Positions 46,014 to 54,922 of a stretch of DNA of 64,000 bases are shown here, piece by piece. The translations under genes were made by a program, and so were the position numbers. Position 1 is the stretch's first letter. Each line of letters begins with the position of its first letter. Origin of the DNA: Encephalitozoon hellem ATCC 50504 (lineage: Eukaryota > Microsporidia > Unikaryonidae); NCBI RefSeq assembly GCF_000277815.2, contig NC_018469.1, positions 1 to 64,000 of the forward strand. The letters run 5' to 3'. The notes below the pieces were generated by a model. That model saw nothing but the letters and a program-made list of their open reading frames with translations, made no database searches and was not told the DNA's origin.

Positions 46014-47381
46014 ATGCAAGTAAGCTACATAGAGAAGCAGAGTGTTGATGAGCTTGGAGTAAGCACACTTATTGAGGACAGAGTATTTTTCGTTAGAGGG
46101 ATGGAGTTGCTAAGCAAGAGCATCTACATGTATGACACTGAGGTTCTGCACAAGGTATTTATGGATAAGGTTGATTATATGTGCTATTTCAACGGAATGC
46201 TGTTAGTCTTGTGCGGGAATGTTCTATACAAGCACAAATTGTTTGGGGAAGAGTTGGTACTGAGTGGGACGCATCAACTGCTCGAACCTCCGATTAGGAT
46301 ATATGTAAGTGGAACACCATCGGAAAAGGAAGGATATGCTGTATGTTTTTTGTACAGGAACAAAAGGATTGATATTTTCAATGATGAAATTGAAAGGGTT
46401 GTGGTGAGGTGCAAGGGGGATGTTGCGAGGGAAGACGAGATAGTTGACTTTACTATTGATGACGGGTCTTCGTGGTTTTTGTCCAAATCTGGAAGGATTT
46501 ATCACACACACTCCTTTGTGGTGTCGAGAACTGTTCTCTTGAGCAGGCCTATCCGAATGATTCCCGAGCCGACTTATTTCGACGGAAGCATCAACAAGAT
46601 CGTGGCTAAGAAAGGAAAGATGTATGTGTGCTACAACGAAGGGTTTGAGGTGTATGATATTGGGAGGGATATCCTGGTACTGAACTATACATACAGGACA
46701 CGAGACTTTGAGCTCCACGCTTCTTCGGATGTATACTGTTTAGAGAAAAATCTGCTGGTTGTGAATGAGATGCCTCGAGTGATTGCAAGTGTTCGTGTTC
46801 ATAAGATGTTTGGAGATGTGGGGATTTCCCGCGATAGGATTCTGTTCATTAAAAAGTCGGATGAAGATGAAAGAGTGGGCACAAGACTGCTGAAGGAAGG
46901 AGATGCAGACGAAAGGGTAAAGAGGATGTTCAGAATAACGGAGAATGAAATTAAAATTCCTGAGATCGAGCTTTCAGAAAATGGAAAGGATGTCTCTGAG
47001 AAGAGTTTTCTCATGATACAGAAGATGGCTAATGATTTTGAGAGCAAGGTTCTTGATGTGTATAGAAAAATATACTTTGAGCTTTTGACGCTTAATGAAA
47101 GCTTTGGTGAGAAGATGGTGGGATTGAGCGCTGAGAATGACCTAATACTAAAAAAGGTTGAAGTTCTTGACAAAAAAAAGAATGAATTGATGGCACGCCT
47201 TCAAAGTCTTAGCGAGAAGATGGGCAGTGCTGTTGCCAGGATCAAGATAGATGGAAGTAGGATGAAGAAGCTGGCTAAAATGGTAGAGGATGCTGTTGAT
47301 GGAATTAGATTCAAAAGATATGAGAGATATTCAAGGGTTTTGAAGCTTCAAAGGGAGGTGCTTAATAGAAAAGTTGTTTGA
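46014..47381 (+). CDS. Possible Nup82/Nup88-like nucleoporin
   Basis: A 455-residue protein in two parts. The first 300 residues are short beta strands as in a WD-type propeller (for example MCYFNGMLLVLCGNVLYK and KMYVCYNEGFEVYD). The last 150 residues are a coiled coil (from about NDFESKVLDVYRKIYF to the end). This is the layout of Nup82/Nup88, whose propeller binds the C-terminal domain of Nup116/Nup98, and the gene lies directly after such a nucleoporin. No diagnostic motif is visible, and it is shorter than yeast Nup82 (713). CCCTG lies before the ATG. Treat the name as inference from shape and place. Confidence 0.75.
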   Translation: MQVSYIEKQSVDELGVSTLIEDRVFFVRGMELLSKSIYMYDTEVLHKVFMDKVDYMCYFNGMLLVLCGNVLYKHKLFGEELVLSGTHQLLEPPIRIYVSGTPSEKEGYAVCFLYRNKRIDIFNDEIERVVVRCKGDVAREDEIVDFTIDDGSSWFLSKSGRIYHTHSFVVSRTVLLSRPIRMIPEPTYFDGSINKIVAKKGKMYVCYNEGFEVYDIGRDILVLNYTYRTRDFELHASSDVYCLEKNLLVVNEMPRVIASVRVHKMFGDVGISRDRILFIKKSDEDERVGTRLLKEGDADERVKRMFRITENEIKIPEIELSENGKDVSEKSFLMIQKMANDFESKVLDVYRKIYFELLTLNESFGEKMVGLSAENDLILKKVEVLDKKKNELMARLQSLSEKMGSAVARIKIDGSRMKKLAKMVEDAVDGIRFKRYERYSRVLKLQREVLNRKVV

Positions 47382-47528
47382 AACATATGAAGATGTTATC
47401 TGAGACTACATGGTAACTCTTTTGGGGTGCCTGGCCTGGATCTTTCTATGCAGGTTGTTTTCTAGTACTTATGTGGCGGAGAAACGATCTTAAGAATAAA
47501 ATATTTTTACCTTGGAATAACCCATCGA

Positions 47529-49886
47529 ATGCAAACAATAAGGATTTTGCCGAACATAAAAGCTCTTCTTAGAGATGGGAAAGAGGCAGAGGCAGTTGAT
47601 GTAATAAATATGCATGTGGATGTAATCGCGCCGTACATAAAGGATGATCTCAAGCATATCAAGTCTGACGATCCGAAGACAAGTTTGTGCCTGAGTAAGA
47701 TTTATTTTGTTCTTGGGGACTACGACAAGGCTATAGAGTATGCGCTCCGTGCTGGGGATCTCCTAGTTGATGATGGATCGTTTTACTACACCTCCATTGT
47801 TTATCACATGATGGATTCTGTTGACATGAATAGCGACAGCAAGGTCAGGGACTTTGTTCTCCGAGTCATAAGGGCTGAGGAGGTGGATGACTCGCTAATT
47901 GGATATTTATTTTCTATAAAAGCATACGAACTGCTAAAGGAAGCACTTGTCCAACACATGTCTGGGGAGAATGATTACAGGAAGTTGCTTGACCTTCTTA
48001 TATCTCTAGGAGAAGAGGAAGGATGTCTGAAGGAGATATACGGGATGTTTGCTGAGATTGGGCCAAGGAACAAGCCCTTCATCTTTTATGTTGTAGATGC
48101 CTATTTCTATCTCGAGGATATAGAGAAGGTGAAAGAACTTATTGAGAAGCTGATAAAGGAGGATATCCTTTTATGCTACGAGGTTGCGTTTTACATAGAG
48201 GACAACTACAGTCCTGAGATTGATGTTTCGCACGAAAAGGTCATGTTTATACTTAACGGAGAGTTTAAGAAGAAGATTCTCGGGGCATTTCTTCTTGAGA
48301 AGAACCTCACCAGCTTCAAGTTTCTTGAGTCGATAGCAAGGACTAGGACCCATTACCTGGGGCTAGCCAATTCCTTAATGAACCTAGGGACCTCTAACGA
48401 CACATTCTACAGAAGCAATGCAGATATTTTTGGGCAGTCTAGTGAGTGGGCAAAGTTTTGTGAAGTGTCTAGCATTGGAATGATCCATCTGTTCAACTCC
48501 AATCCATATGAGATACTCAAAAACTATCTTCCCAGTGAAGTTAGTCAGAAGGAAGGTGGTGCTTTGATGGCTTTGGGGCTTATAAAGGCGGGGACATTTA
48601 GCGAGGAAGACACTGAGTATCTGCTATATTTTCTTGATACAGAGGACACTCTCACGCCTGAGCTAGCATATGGAGTATGTCTTGGGTTGGGGCTTATTAA
48701 CATGGGATCTGCAAATAATGAGATCCTGAGTAAGCTCAAGGAGCTCTCGAAAGTTGATCGTACACTACTAGTAGAGGCCTCTGTATACGGGATGGGGATA
48801 CTAGGGCTTAATTCGTGGAATGTTGAGATTTTAGAAGATCTGAAGGCAATAGGATGTGATACGGAGTTTGAACGTGTAAAAAGAGCCGTTGGTGTCTCGC
48901 TTTCACTGGTTTTAATGTTCAGTGAGGAGATGTTCTATGATGAAGACACTGCATCGAATGGGGAGTTTAAGAACTATATAAACGAGCTTCTTTCTGACAA
49001 GGATTCCATCATGAGGGCCGGCGGGGTTCTTTCTCTCGGGTCTGCATTTGTTGGCACTGGAAGACTCAGCGTGATTTCATCTCTTCTTCCATATATTAAT
49101 GATGGAGATGACGATGTCAAGAGAGCAGCTGTGATAGCCATAGGGCTTGTGTGCTGTGACGACAGGGATCTTCTTGTAGGAACATTGGAGCCTCTCTCAG
49201 AAAACCATAACTTCTTTGTAAGAGCGGCTGTAGCGATAATCCTTGGGCTATTTCTCTCTGGAACAGGGGACAAGGTTTGCACAAACATTCTGGAGGCACT
49301 AATGTACGACTCTAATAATCTTGTGAGGCAGTCTGCTTGCATCGGTGCAGGATTTATTACAATGCAATGCAATCCTGAGCTTATTCCAAATTACAAGCGT
49401 ATCATCGAGAGATTGAACAAGCTGATAGTTGACAAGAAGGAGAGTGGGGCCGTGGAGCTCGGTGCCGTGTTTGGCAGAGGGCTAAGCGAAGCTGGCGGAA
49501 GGAACATTATCTTTTCTGTAAGAAACATGTCTGGAATTACATCAGCAGATAGAATAGCTGGGGCAATATTATTTTTACATTATTGGTATTGGTACCCTCT
49601 CATAAGCATGGTGTCCTTGTGTGCTCTTCCAACAAGTATATTTTGCTTTAATGAAGACCTCGAAGAGGAGAATATCGAAATACCAACATCCGGCCGCTAT
49701 GACAATCTTCTTATCCGCCTTCCAGACACCAAAAAGGCAAGAAGATTCAAACAAAGGCCCAAAGAGGACAAGGAGGTCATCACAGAGTCTCCCTCTGTGC
49801 TGACTTCTGGTAGCAGATGCACAATCAAGCAAAGGGAAGAATGTGGCCTTGACTCGCCTGCGATTTTTTTTGTGAAGAAGAAATAA
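47529..49886 (+). CDS. RPN2: 26S proteasome regulatory subunit RPN2 (PSMD1)
   Basis: Largest non-ATPase subunit in the base of the 19S particle; a platform for ubiquitin receptors. The product has 785 residues (yeast 945). The N-terminal helices have SLCLSKIYFVLGDYDKAIEY, followed by the toroid of PC repeats (about 330-640: SKEGGALMALGLIKAG-like, LAYGVCLGLGLINMGS, MRAGGVLSLGSAF, VKRAAVIAIGLVC, VRAAVAIILGLF, VRQSACIGAGFI) and a C-terminal domain ending with SPAIFFVKKK. CCC is seen right before the ATG. Very strong match; it is shortened mainly by loss of loop sequence. Confidence 0.95.
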   Translation: MQTIRILPNIKALLRDGKEAEAVDVINMHVDVIAPYIKDDLKHIKSDDPKTSLCLSKIYFVLGDYDKAIEYALRAGDLLVDDGSFYYTSIVYHMMDSVDMNSDSKVRDFVLRVIRAEEVDDSLIGYLFSIKAYELLKEALVQHMSGENDYRKLLDLLISLGEEEGCLKEIYGMFAEIGPRNKPFIFYVVDAYFYLEDIEKVKELIEKLIKEDILLCYEVAFYIEDNYSPEIDVSHEKVMFILNGEFKKKILGAFLLEKNLTSFKFLESIARTRTHYLGLANSLMNLGTSNDTFYRSNADIFGQSSEWAKFCEVSSIGMIHLFNSNPYEILKNYLPSEVSQKEGGALMALGLIKAGTFSEEDTEYLLYFLDTEDTLTPELAYGVCLGLGLINMGSANNEILSKLKELSKVDRTLLVEASVYGMGILGLNSWNVEILEDLKAIGCDTEFERVKRAVGVSLSLVLMFSEEMFYDEDTASNGEFKNYINELLSDKDSIMRAGGVLSLGSAFVGTGRLSVISSLLPYINDGDDDVKRAAVIAIGLVCCDDRDLLVGTLEPLSENHNFFVRAAVAIILGLFLSGTGDKVCTNILEALMYDSNNLVRQSACIGAGFITMQCNPELIPNYKRIIERLNKLIVDKKESGAVELGAVFGRGLSEAGGRNIIFSVRNMSGITSADRIAGAILFLHYWYWYPLISMVSLCALPTSIFCFNEDLEEENIEIPTSGRYDNLLIRLPDTKKARRFKQRPKEDKEVITESPSVLTSGSRCTIKQREECGLDSPAIFFVKKK

Positions 49887-49939
49887 ACATAGTTTTTGGA
49901 AGAACGAACGGACATCTCTTGATTTTGTATGCTTTTATT

Positions 49940-50278
49940 CTATTCACTGCTGTCCTGAAATCCATCATTTAGACTTGTAGAGAAGGAAACAACCTCTCCC
50001 GGCTCGTATGGAGGCAGCCCAAGGGAAGGACACCCGCTACATCTGAATGCATCTCCCTTATGGCAGTTTCCACAGGCAGATCTTGCCACGACCTCCTGCT
50101 TTTCTTTCAAGCCACAAGTGCAATCTTTGCATGCCCTCTTTTTTACAGATGCTCTCTCATTTTTCTGCACCACTTTGTCTTCATCAGTCAGATATTCGTT
50201 CTGTGCCCTTGCTCTTGGATCAGTGCTCTTCTTTATGATGCTTCTCAGCAATTCCCTTAGTTCTTCCTTGCCCTCCAT
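49940..50278 (-). CDS. DRE2: DRE2/anamorsin-like Fe-S protein, C-terminal part only
   Basis: Electron carrier of cytosolic Fe-S cluster assembly (with Tah18/NDOR1). The product has 112 residues, about a third of the usual length, lacking the methyltransferase-like N-terminal domain and the linker. The conserved C-terminus remains: CKDCTCG (Cys50, 53, 55) and [27 protein letters not shown] (Cys69, 72, 80, 83). The first Cys of the N-site, which in other species lies about ten residues before CKDC, is missing. CCCC next to the ATG at 50278 argues that this short form is the real gene and not a fragment. Confidence 0.88.
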   Translation of the reverse strand: MEGKEELRELLRSIIKKSTDPRARAQNEYLTDEDKVVQKNERASVKKRACKDCTCGLKEKQEVVARSACGNCHKGDAFRCSGCPSLGLPPYEPGEVVSFSTSLNDGFQDSSE

Positions 50279-50302
50279 TTGGGGCCAGGAGAGTAATTCA
50301 AT

Positions 50303-50881
50303 TTAATGCCTGCCTTTAATGTATTCCTCTCCTAATCTGTACCATGCCTCCAGTATCAAGGGATGCTCAAAGTCGACTTGTTCTCTTAGTGCAGCCAGAT
50401 CCCTCTCCATCCTTGACAGGACATCCTCATCCACGCTTCTGAACTCTCCCTCTTCAAATCCTCTATCTATCCACGCATTGTTCATTTCGTTTATCCTTTC
50501 TCTCAGCTCTTCATTCTCCTTTGTGAGTCTTTCGTTCTCCTCCTTCAGTTGTTTTACCTCCATTTCTCCGATGCCACTGAAAAACAAGTTTTCAAAAAAC
50601 CTTTCGAGGTCTACATCAACCTCTGGATACCCGTATTTCTTTATGTGCAAGAACAATATCAATCCATGGATCTCATTGATATTGTAGACCCTGGACGGTA
50701 TGCAAACACCATAGGCCTCTTCGTAATGATGCACTAGTGCCCTCTCCACGCTCTTGTAAAACAGCACTTTGCAGTCAGAGCAGCTGATCGCAACATCTAC
50801 TTTTCCCAGGAGAAAGACAATGTCCTCTGTGGATAAGGTATCCTTCTTCAGAACTTTCTTTAGCAATTGGCTTGTTTCCAT
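50303..50881 (-). CDS. Unknown protein with coiled coil
   Basis: A 192-residue protein of unknown function. The first 100 residues are helical and may be a small folded domain with a CSDC motif near residue 35. Residues about 107-135 are a heptad coiled coil (EVKQLKEENERLTKENEELR), and a Glu/Arg-rich tail follows. TTCCC stands before the ATG. It diverges from MPS1 with a 75-bp gap, so a mitotic role is possible, though only from location. Confidence 0.7.
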   Translation of the reverse strand: METSQLLKKVLKKDTLSTEDIVFLLGKVDVAISCSDCKVLFYKSVERALVHHYEEAYGVCIPSRVYNINEIHGLILFLHIKKYGYPEVDVDLERFFENLFFSGIGEMEVKQLKEENERLTKENEELRERINEMNNAWIDRGFEEGEFRSVDEDVLSRMERDLAALREQVDFEHPLILEAWYRLGEEYIKGRH

Positions 50882-50956
50882 TGTTTTGCAAGGGAAGGCT
50901 ATTGAAAAGGCTATGGCGGAACAAACCAGTGTTACATCTGACCCTTAAAGGCCCCG

Positions 50957-52711
50957 ATGGAAGGAATCTTCAACAGCAAGGATCTTTACGAGTACCTTGA
51001 GGAGCAGAAAGAGTCGGGAATATCGAAGACCAGGAAAATATCTCTGTACTACAAAGCAACATCGAAAAGCGTGGGGGATGACGAGTACTCGCTAAGGATA
51101 TGGCTAGACTATATCTGGCTACTTATGGATGGAACAAAAGATATGACAGAGGCCAGAGAAACATTCAAGATGATAAAGATGAGGTTCTGTAAGTTTTACA
51201 ATTACTGGGAAGCATACATTCGGTTTGAGATTGAGGCTGGAAACGAAAATCTTTCCAAAGTCCTGCAGCATAGCGTTGACTTTGTCAGGGTGAAGGAGTT
51301 TGGTGAAAAGAAGAGGGTACTAGAGTACCTGGAGTGTGTAATGTCCTGCGTCCTGAACGGGCAAGACCTGTCTGTGTTTTCAAAGTGCCTTAAGGGGAGC
51401 CACACAACAGATTTTCAACTTTCCAGCCATTTTGAATCCAAGATAGAAGACTACAGAAGCAAGATTCTGAAGAAAGAAGGTAGGGAATCCGAGGATATAT
51501 CTGGCAGCGGAAAAGGTTTTCTGCCCCGAGGTGACGGAGTCTACCCGACATTTGGAGAATCCAAGGAGAATCTGTGCAATAGAAACAAAGCCGACGGTAA
51601 CGGTTCTACTCTGTTGTCTAGCTTTGACCCGAAGCCTAAGGGCTATTTCAGCACGGCCTTCGGAACAATACCTGTCAAATTCGAGAAGGAAGACTATTCT
51701 GAGGGAATAACCACGGAAATAAACACAGCCTTGGGAAGAACAAGCCCTGGGGAAAGTAACTCATCTCCAAGGTCTGGGATGATGAGGGCTAGAGAGAAGA
51801 TAGCTGTAAAGGGAAGAGAGGTCGAAATACTCAAGCAAATAGGAAAAGGAGGAAGCAGCAAGGTGTATAAGGTTCTTCTTGGAAATAACATATATGCCTT
51901 AAAAAGAGTTGAACTAGTTGGAGACGAGAAGATGCTTAATTCATACATCAATGAAATAAATCTGCTGTATAAATTCAAAGGGGCGCCCGAGATAGTTGAA
52001 ATTATAGATCATGAGATAGGTGAGGACTACTTGCACATCTTGCTGGAATACGGAGAAACCGATCTGTCGAAGATCATAAGGAAAGGAGGGCTAAGTATGA
52101 ACTTCATCAAGGATGTATGGGAGCAGATGCTTCTAATAGTGAAGAGAGTTCACATGGAAAGAATAATCCACTGTGATCTCAAGCCAGCAAACTTCCTGTT
52201 TGTTAAAGGGCGTGTGAAGCTCATAGACTTTGGAATATCGAAGGTTATAAGAAATGACACAACAAGCATTCTTTCTGAGGAGCAATGCGGAACAGTGAAC
52301 TATATGTCTCCTGAGGCTGTTACCCAGAACAAGTCCAAGGTTGCCCGTAGCTCAGATATTTGGTCTCTGGGATGCATACTCTACGAAATGGCCCATTCAA
52401 AGCCTCCGCTGCACGAGTATCCTAACCTGATCCAAAAGATTCAGAAGCTGCAGGAGTATTCTGAGTTTACATATTCAAGCAAGAACAAGCTTGCCGTGAT
52501 GGTCATGAAGGAATGCTTGGTCAGAGACCCAAAGAAGAGGCCAACCATAGATAGCCTTCTCAATCACAGATTTCTCACAGGAGAAATATGCATAGAATCC
52601 CTCAAGGAATTAGTTGGAAAGGTCCTTGAGATTAGTGGAAAGGACGAGTCCGATTCTACATACATCGATAAGATAACCGAGCAGCTTTGCGATGCACATG
52701 GATGGCATTAG
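50957..52711 (+). CDS. MPS1: MPS1/TTK-like checkpoint protein kinase
   Basis: Kinase that drives the spindle-assembly checkpoint and spindle-pole duplication. The product has 584 residues. The N-terminal TPR-like region (about 1-130) includes IWLDYIWLLMD and NYWEAYIRFEIEAG, similar to the Mps1/Bub1 family TPR fold, followed by a Ser-rich linker. The kinase domain starts about residue 285: IGKGGSSKVYKV, YALKRV, the catalytic HCDLKPANF (about 404) and DFG (about 423), then CGTVNYMSPEAV and WSLGCILYEM. NDTTSILSEEQCGTVNYM is the Mps1-specific activation loop pattern. The family's HRD is replaced by HCD. GCCCC stands next to the ATG. Confidence 0.92.
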   Translation: MEGIFNSKDLYEYLEEQKESGISKTRKISLYYKATSKSVGDDEYSLRIWLDYIWLLMDGTKDMTEARETFKMIKMRFCKFYNYWEAYIRFEIEAGNENLSKVLQHSVDFVRVKEFGEKKRVLEYLECVMSCVLNGQDLSVFSKCLKGSHTTDFQLSSHFESKIEDYRSKILKKEGRESEDISGSGKGFLPRGDGVYPTFGESKENLCNRNKADGNGSTLLSSFDPKPKGYFSTAFGTIPVKFEKEDYSEGITTEINTALGRTSPGESNSSPRSGMMRAREKIAVKGREVEILKQIGKGGSSKVYKVLLGNNIYALKRVELVGDEKMLNSYINEINLLYKFKGAPEIVEIIDHEIGEDYLHILLEYGETDLSKIIRKGGLSMNFIKDVWEQMLLIVKRVHMERIIHCDLKPANFLFVKGRVKLIDFGISKVIRNDTTSILSEEQCGTVNYMSPEAVTQNKSKVARSSDIWSLGCILYEMAHSKPPLHEYPNLIQKIQKLQEYSEFTYSSKNKLAVMVMKECLVRDPKKRPTIDSLLNHRFLTGEICIESLKELVGKVLEISGKDESDSTYIDKITEQLCDAHGWH

Positions 52712-52783
52712 GCATGACACAGGGTCTTTCTATAGGCAGTGCTCGAAAGTTTCATAATAAAGTTTTTAATCACCAAGAGATTT

Positions 52784-54238
52784 TTATCTCCTTGCAGGGA
52801 GAATGTCATCGATCTTCAGAATCATAGAGACTGCTTCTATTGCCAGGGTGATGACGCTAATACTTACCTTTGCAGGCTGAACCACAGAGTCTTCCTTTAC
52901 CATGTCTCCAGCATGTCCGCTTCTGACGCTGATCCCTACACAATCGTTCTGCTTTAGCTCTTTCCTTAGCTCAGAAACTATTTCTACAGGATAAAGCCCT
53001 GCATTTCTTGCCAGGAAGTAGGGAACACCTTCAAATGCCTTTGCTATCTCTCTCAGAACATAGACATTACCCTCCGTGCATTCTGAAAGCATCAGAGCGA
53101 TTCCCATTTCGATAGAACCTCCTCCAGGAACTAAAAAAGGCTGTTCCTCAAGGCATTTCACAACACATAACGCATCATTCAGAGACCTTTCTGCCTCCTC
53201 AACCACCGTGTCATCGCACCCCCTCAGTAGTATTGTACATCCGTGCCCTTTGATCTCCAGCATTCCTTCCACTTCTCCAATTTCAACGTCCACCAGCGAT
53301 CCAGGACTCAGCAAGTCTATCTCCGAAACCGGCTCCACATTCACTGAATTACAGATGTAGTCTATATCCTTCCTATCCACCGAGTTTACCACCAAGATGT
53401 TTAACTGTTTTAGAAAGTGGCTGGCAAGGTCGCTTAATGATTCTCTCAGTATGCTCTTCTGAATGACCAGGAGAGTGCATCCGCTTTTCTTTATCTTTTT
53501 GCACATCTCCAGAATATACCTTCTCTCTTCTTGAATCAGCTTTTCCATAAGTGCAGAGTCGTTGATCAGGATCTTACTGTCCATGTTTGTCTTTGGAGCA
53601 CTTAAACAGAACTGGACAACTCCCAGCTTTGCTTTCTTTGGAATGTCTTTGAGATCACATCCCAACAGAATACTTTTGTATGCTCTGGCATCTTCAAGTC
53701 CTCCGCCAACCTTCTTGACAATCCTGATCTTGCTCTTGTCTCCATTAACATACTCCATCCCCTTGATGGCTGCCACTGCCATCTCCCCCGTCGAAGACGC
53801 TATTTTGGAACATAGTGCCGTCGACACATTGTTGATGAAATCCTTTCTGTCACACTCGATCTTTACCTTGTCGATGTACTTGAGCCCGATTCTCTTAGCA
53901 ATTTCTAGGTTGTCACATATAACAGAAGGGTGGACGTTCCTTTCCAGAAGATTGCTGACACTCTCCAGCAAGCATCCTGCAAGAACAACAACACTGGTCG
54001 TCCCATCCCCGCACTCCTCATCCTGCGCTGCAGACATGTTTGATAAAATCCCATGGATCGGATGTTGGTTCAGATACTTCAGGATCGTGGCTCCATCGTT
54101 AGTTACCACAGTCTTTTTATCTTTCACAATCATCTTGTCTAGCCCCCTGGGCCCAAGAGATGTCGAAAGCGTCTGAAGAAGAGACTGAGACGCTTGAAAT
54201 ATCGACGCTCTGACCTGATTAAGTCTTTCTGCAGCCAT
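52784..54238 (-). CDS. CCT4: Chaperonin CCT/TRiC delta subunit
   Basis: Subunit of the cytosolic chaperonin that folds actin, tubulin and WD40 proteins. The product has 484 residues (usual about 530). Marks are TSLGPRGLDKMIV, TNDGATILKY, EECGDGTTSVVVLAG (nucleotide binding) and, near the C-terminus, MILKIDDI. Features pointing to delta are SKAQD-like AAQDEECGDGTTS and the LLVIQKSILRESLSDLA segment. The ATG at 54238 is preceded by GATCCCC. One gene of eight expected; the others are elsewhere. Confidence 0.92.
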   Translation of the reverse strand: MAAERLNQVRASIFQASQSLLQTLSTSLGPRGLDKMIVKDKKTVVTNDGATILKYLNQHPIHGILSNMSAAQDEECGDGTTSVVVLAGCLLESVSNLLERNVHPSVICDNLEIAKRIGLKYIDKVKIECDRKDFINNVSTALCSKIASSTGEMAVAAIKGMEYVNGDKSKIRIVKKVGGGLEDARAYKSILLGCDLKDIPKKAKLGVVQFCLSAPKTNMDSKILINDSALMEKLIQEERRYILEMCKKIKKSGCTLLVIQKSILRESLSDLASHFLKQLNILVVNSVDRKDIDYICNSVNVEPVSEIDLLSPGSLVDVEIGEVEGMLEIKGHGCTILLRGCDDTVVEEAERSLNDALCVVKCLEEQPFLVPGGGSIEMGIALMLSECTEGNVYVLREIAKAFEGVPYFLARNAGLYPVEIVSELRKELKQNDCVGISVRSGHAGDMVKEDSVVQPAKVSISVITLAIEAVSMILKIDDILPARR

Positions 54239-54280
54239 TGGGGATCAAAAATTTTCCCTGTCATATGCAAAAAATAGCGT

Positions 54281-54362
54281 CGACAGCGACAGGATTCGAA
54301 CCTGTGGGGACAGAGTCCATCGATTTCGAATCGATTGCCTTAGACCACTCGGCCACGCTGCC
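54281..54362 (-). tRNA. tRNA-Ser (CGA anticodon)
   Basis: An 82-base type II tRNA with a long variable arm. The acceptor stem pairs GGCAGCG with CGCTGTC, and the discriminator is G. The anticodon stem ATCGA/TCGAT encloses the loop TTCGAAA, giving anticodon CGA for the codon UCG. The A box is TGGCCGAGTGG and the B box GGTTCGAATCC, both consensus. No intron. A run of T follows the 3' end on the minus strand as a pol III terminator. CCA is not encoded. Confidence 0.95.
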
Positions 54363-54417
54363 TTCCTCCAGCTTCACCGCAGAGCCCAATCTTACACCCC
54401 GCACAGGACATCTAGAA

Positions 54418-54699
54418 TCATCTTTGCCACATCATAAAACGAAACTTATCAAACGGCTGCCAGTATCCTACATTCAAATATCTGTCTCCAAGATAATATC
54501 CGTTCATGTGTCTTATGGCCCTCCTAGCACTCTCCACTCCATCATATACTACGAAAGCAGTACCCATTGTGTTCTTCTCCACTCCTATTCTTATCTGTAT
54601 TATTGTTCCATACTCTTCAAATAGTTCCATTATCTTGTCCTTCGATATGTCCCCCGGTAAGTTTCGAATAAACAGAATCTGTGTATCTATGTGCTCCAT
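54418..54699 (-). CDS. SF3B6: SF3B6 (p14)-like spliceosome RRM protein
   Basis: Small SF3B subunit that contacts the branch-point region of introns. The product has 93 residues: one RRM with ILFIRNLPGDISKDKIMELF, the conserved GTIIQIRIG and GTAFVVYDGVESARRAIRHMNGYYLGDRYLNVGYW. The aromatic and basic pattern fits SF3B6 much better than Cbp20, which is the nearest alternative because of its MNG-RYL region. It ends shortly after the RRM. GGG is seen just before the ATG at 54699. It and CEF1 show that a spliceosome is kept in this organism. Confidence 0.82.
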   Translation of the reverse strand: MEHIDTQILFIRNLPGDISKDKIMELFEEYGTIIQIRIGVEKNTMGTAFVVYDGVESARRAIRHMNGYYLGDRYLNVGYWQPFDKFRFMMWQR

Positions 54700-54814
54700 C
54701 CCAACCCCACATGTCTTGCTTCATTTATTTCTACAGAGTGAAAGTTATATATCCAAATCTTTATTGAATGCTAGTACGCCTAAAACTATGCCGACTAACC
54801 GCGTGTGCTTCTAA

Positions 54815-54885
54815 GGCTTGTTAGTTTAGTGGCAAAACAGCTGATTCGTAATCAGCAGATGCGAGTTCGATTCTCGCACAAGCCT
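54815..54885 (+). tRNA. tRNA-Thr (CGT anticodon)
   Basis: A 71-base tRNA. The acceptor stem pairs GGCTTGT with ACAAGCC; the discriminator base is T. The anticodon stem GCTGA/TCAGC encloses TTCGTAA, giving anticodon CGT for the codon ACG. The T arm has GAGTTCGATTC (B box), and the D arm has TTAGTTTAGTGG (A box). No intron and no encoded CCA. TTTT follows about seven bases after the end, as a pol III terminator. Confidence 0.95.
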
Positions 54886-54922
54886 TTACTTTTGTCAAAT
54901 CCATCCATAGATATACTTCTCC

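Noticed and set aside
49117..49372. Antisense frames within RPN2
   Set aside because: RPN2 repeats are clear on the plus strand and the antisense products show no family pattern.
54418..54699. Cap-binding protein Cbp20 for the 93-residue RRM protein
   Set aside because: The chain lacks the N- and C-terminal extensions that bind the cap, and the order of blocks fits SF3B6 better.
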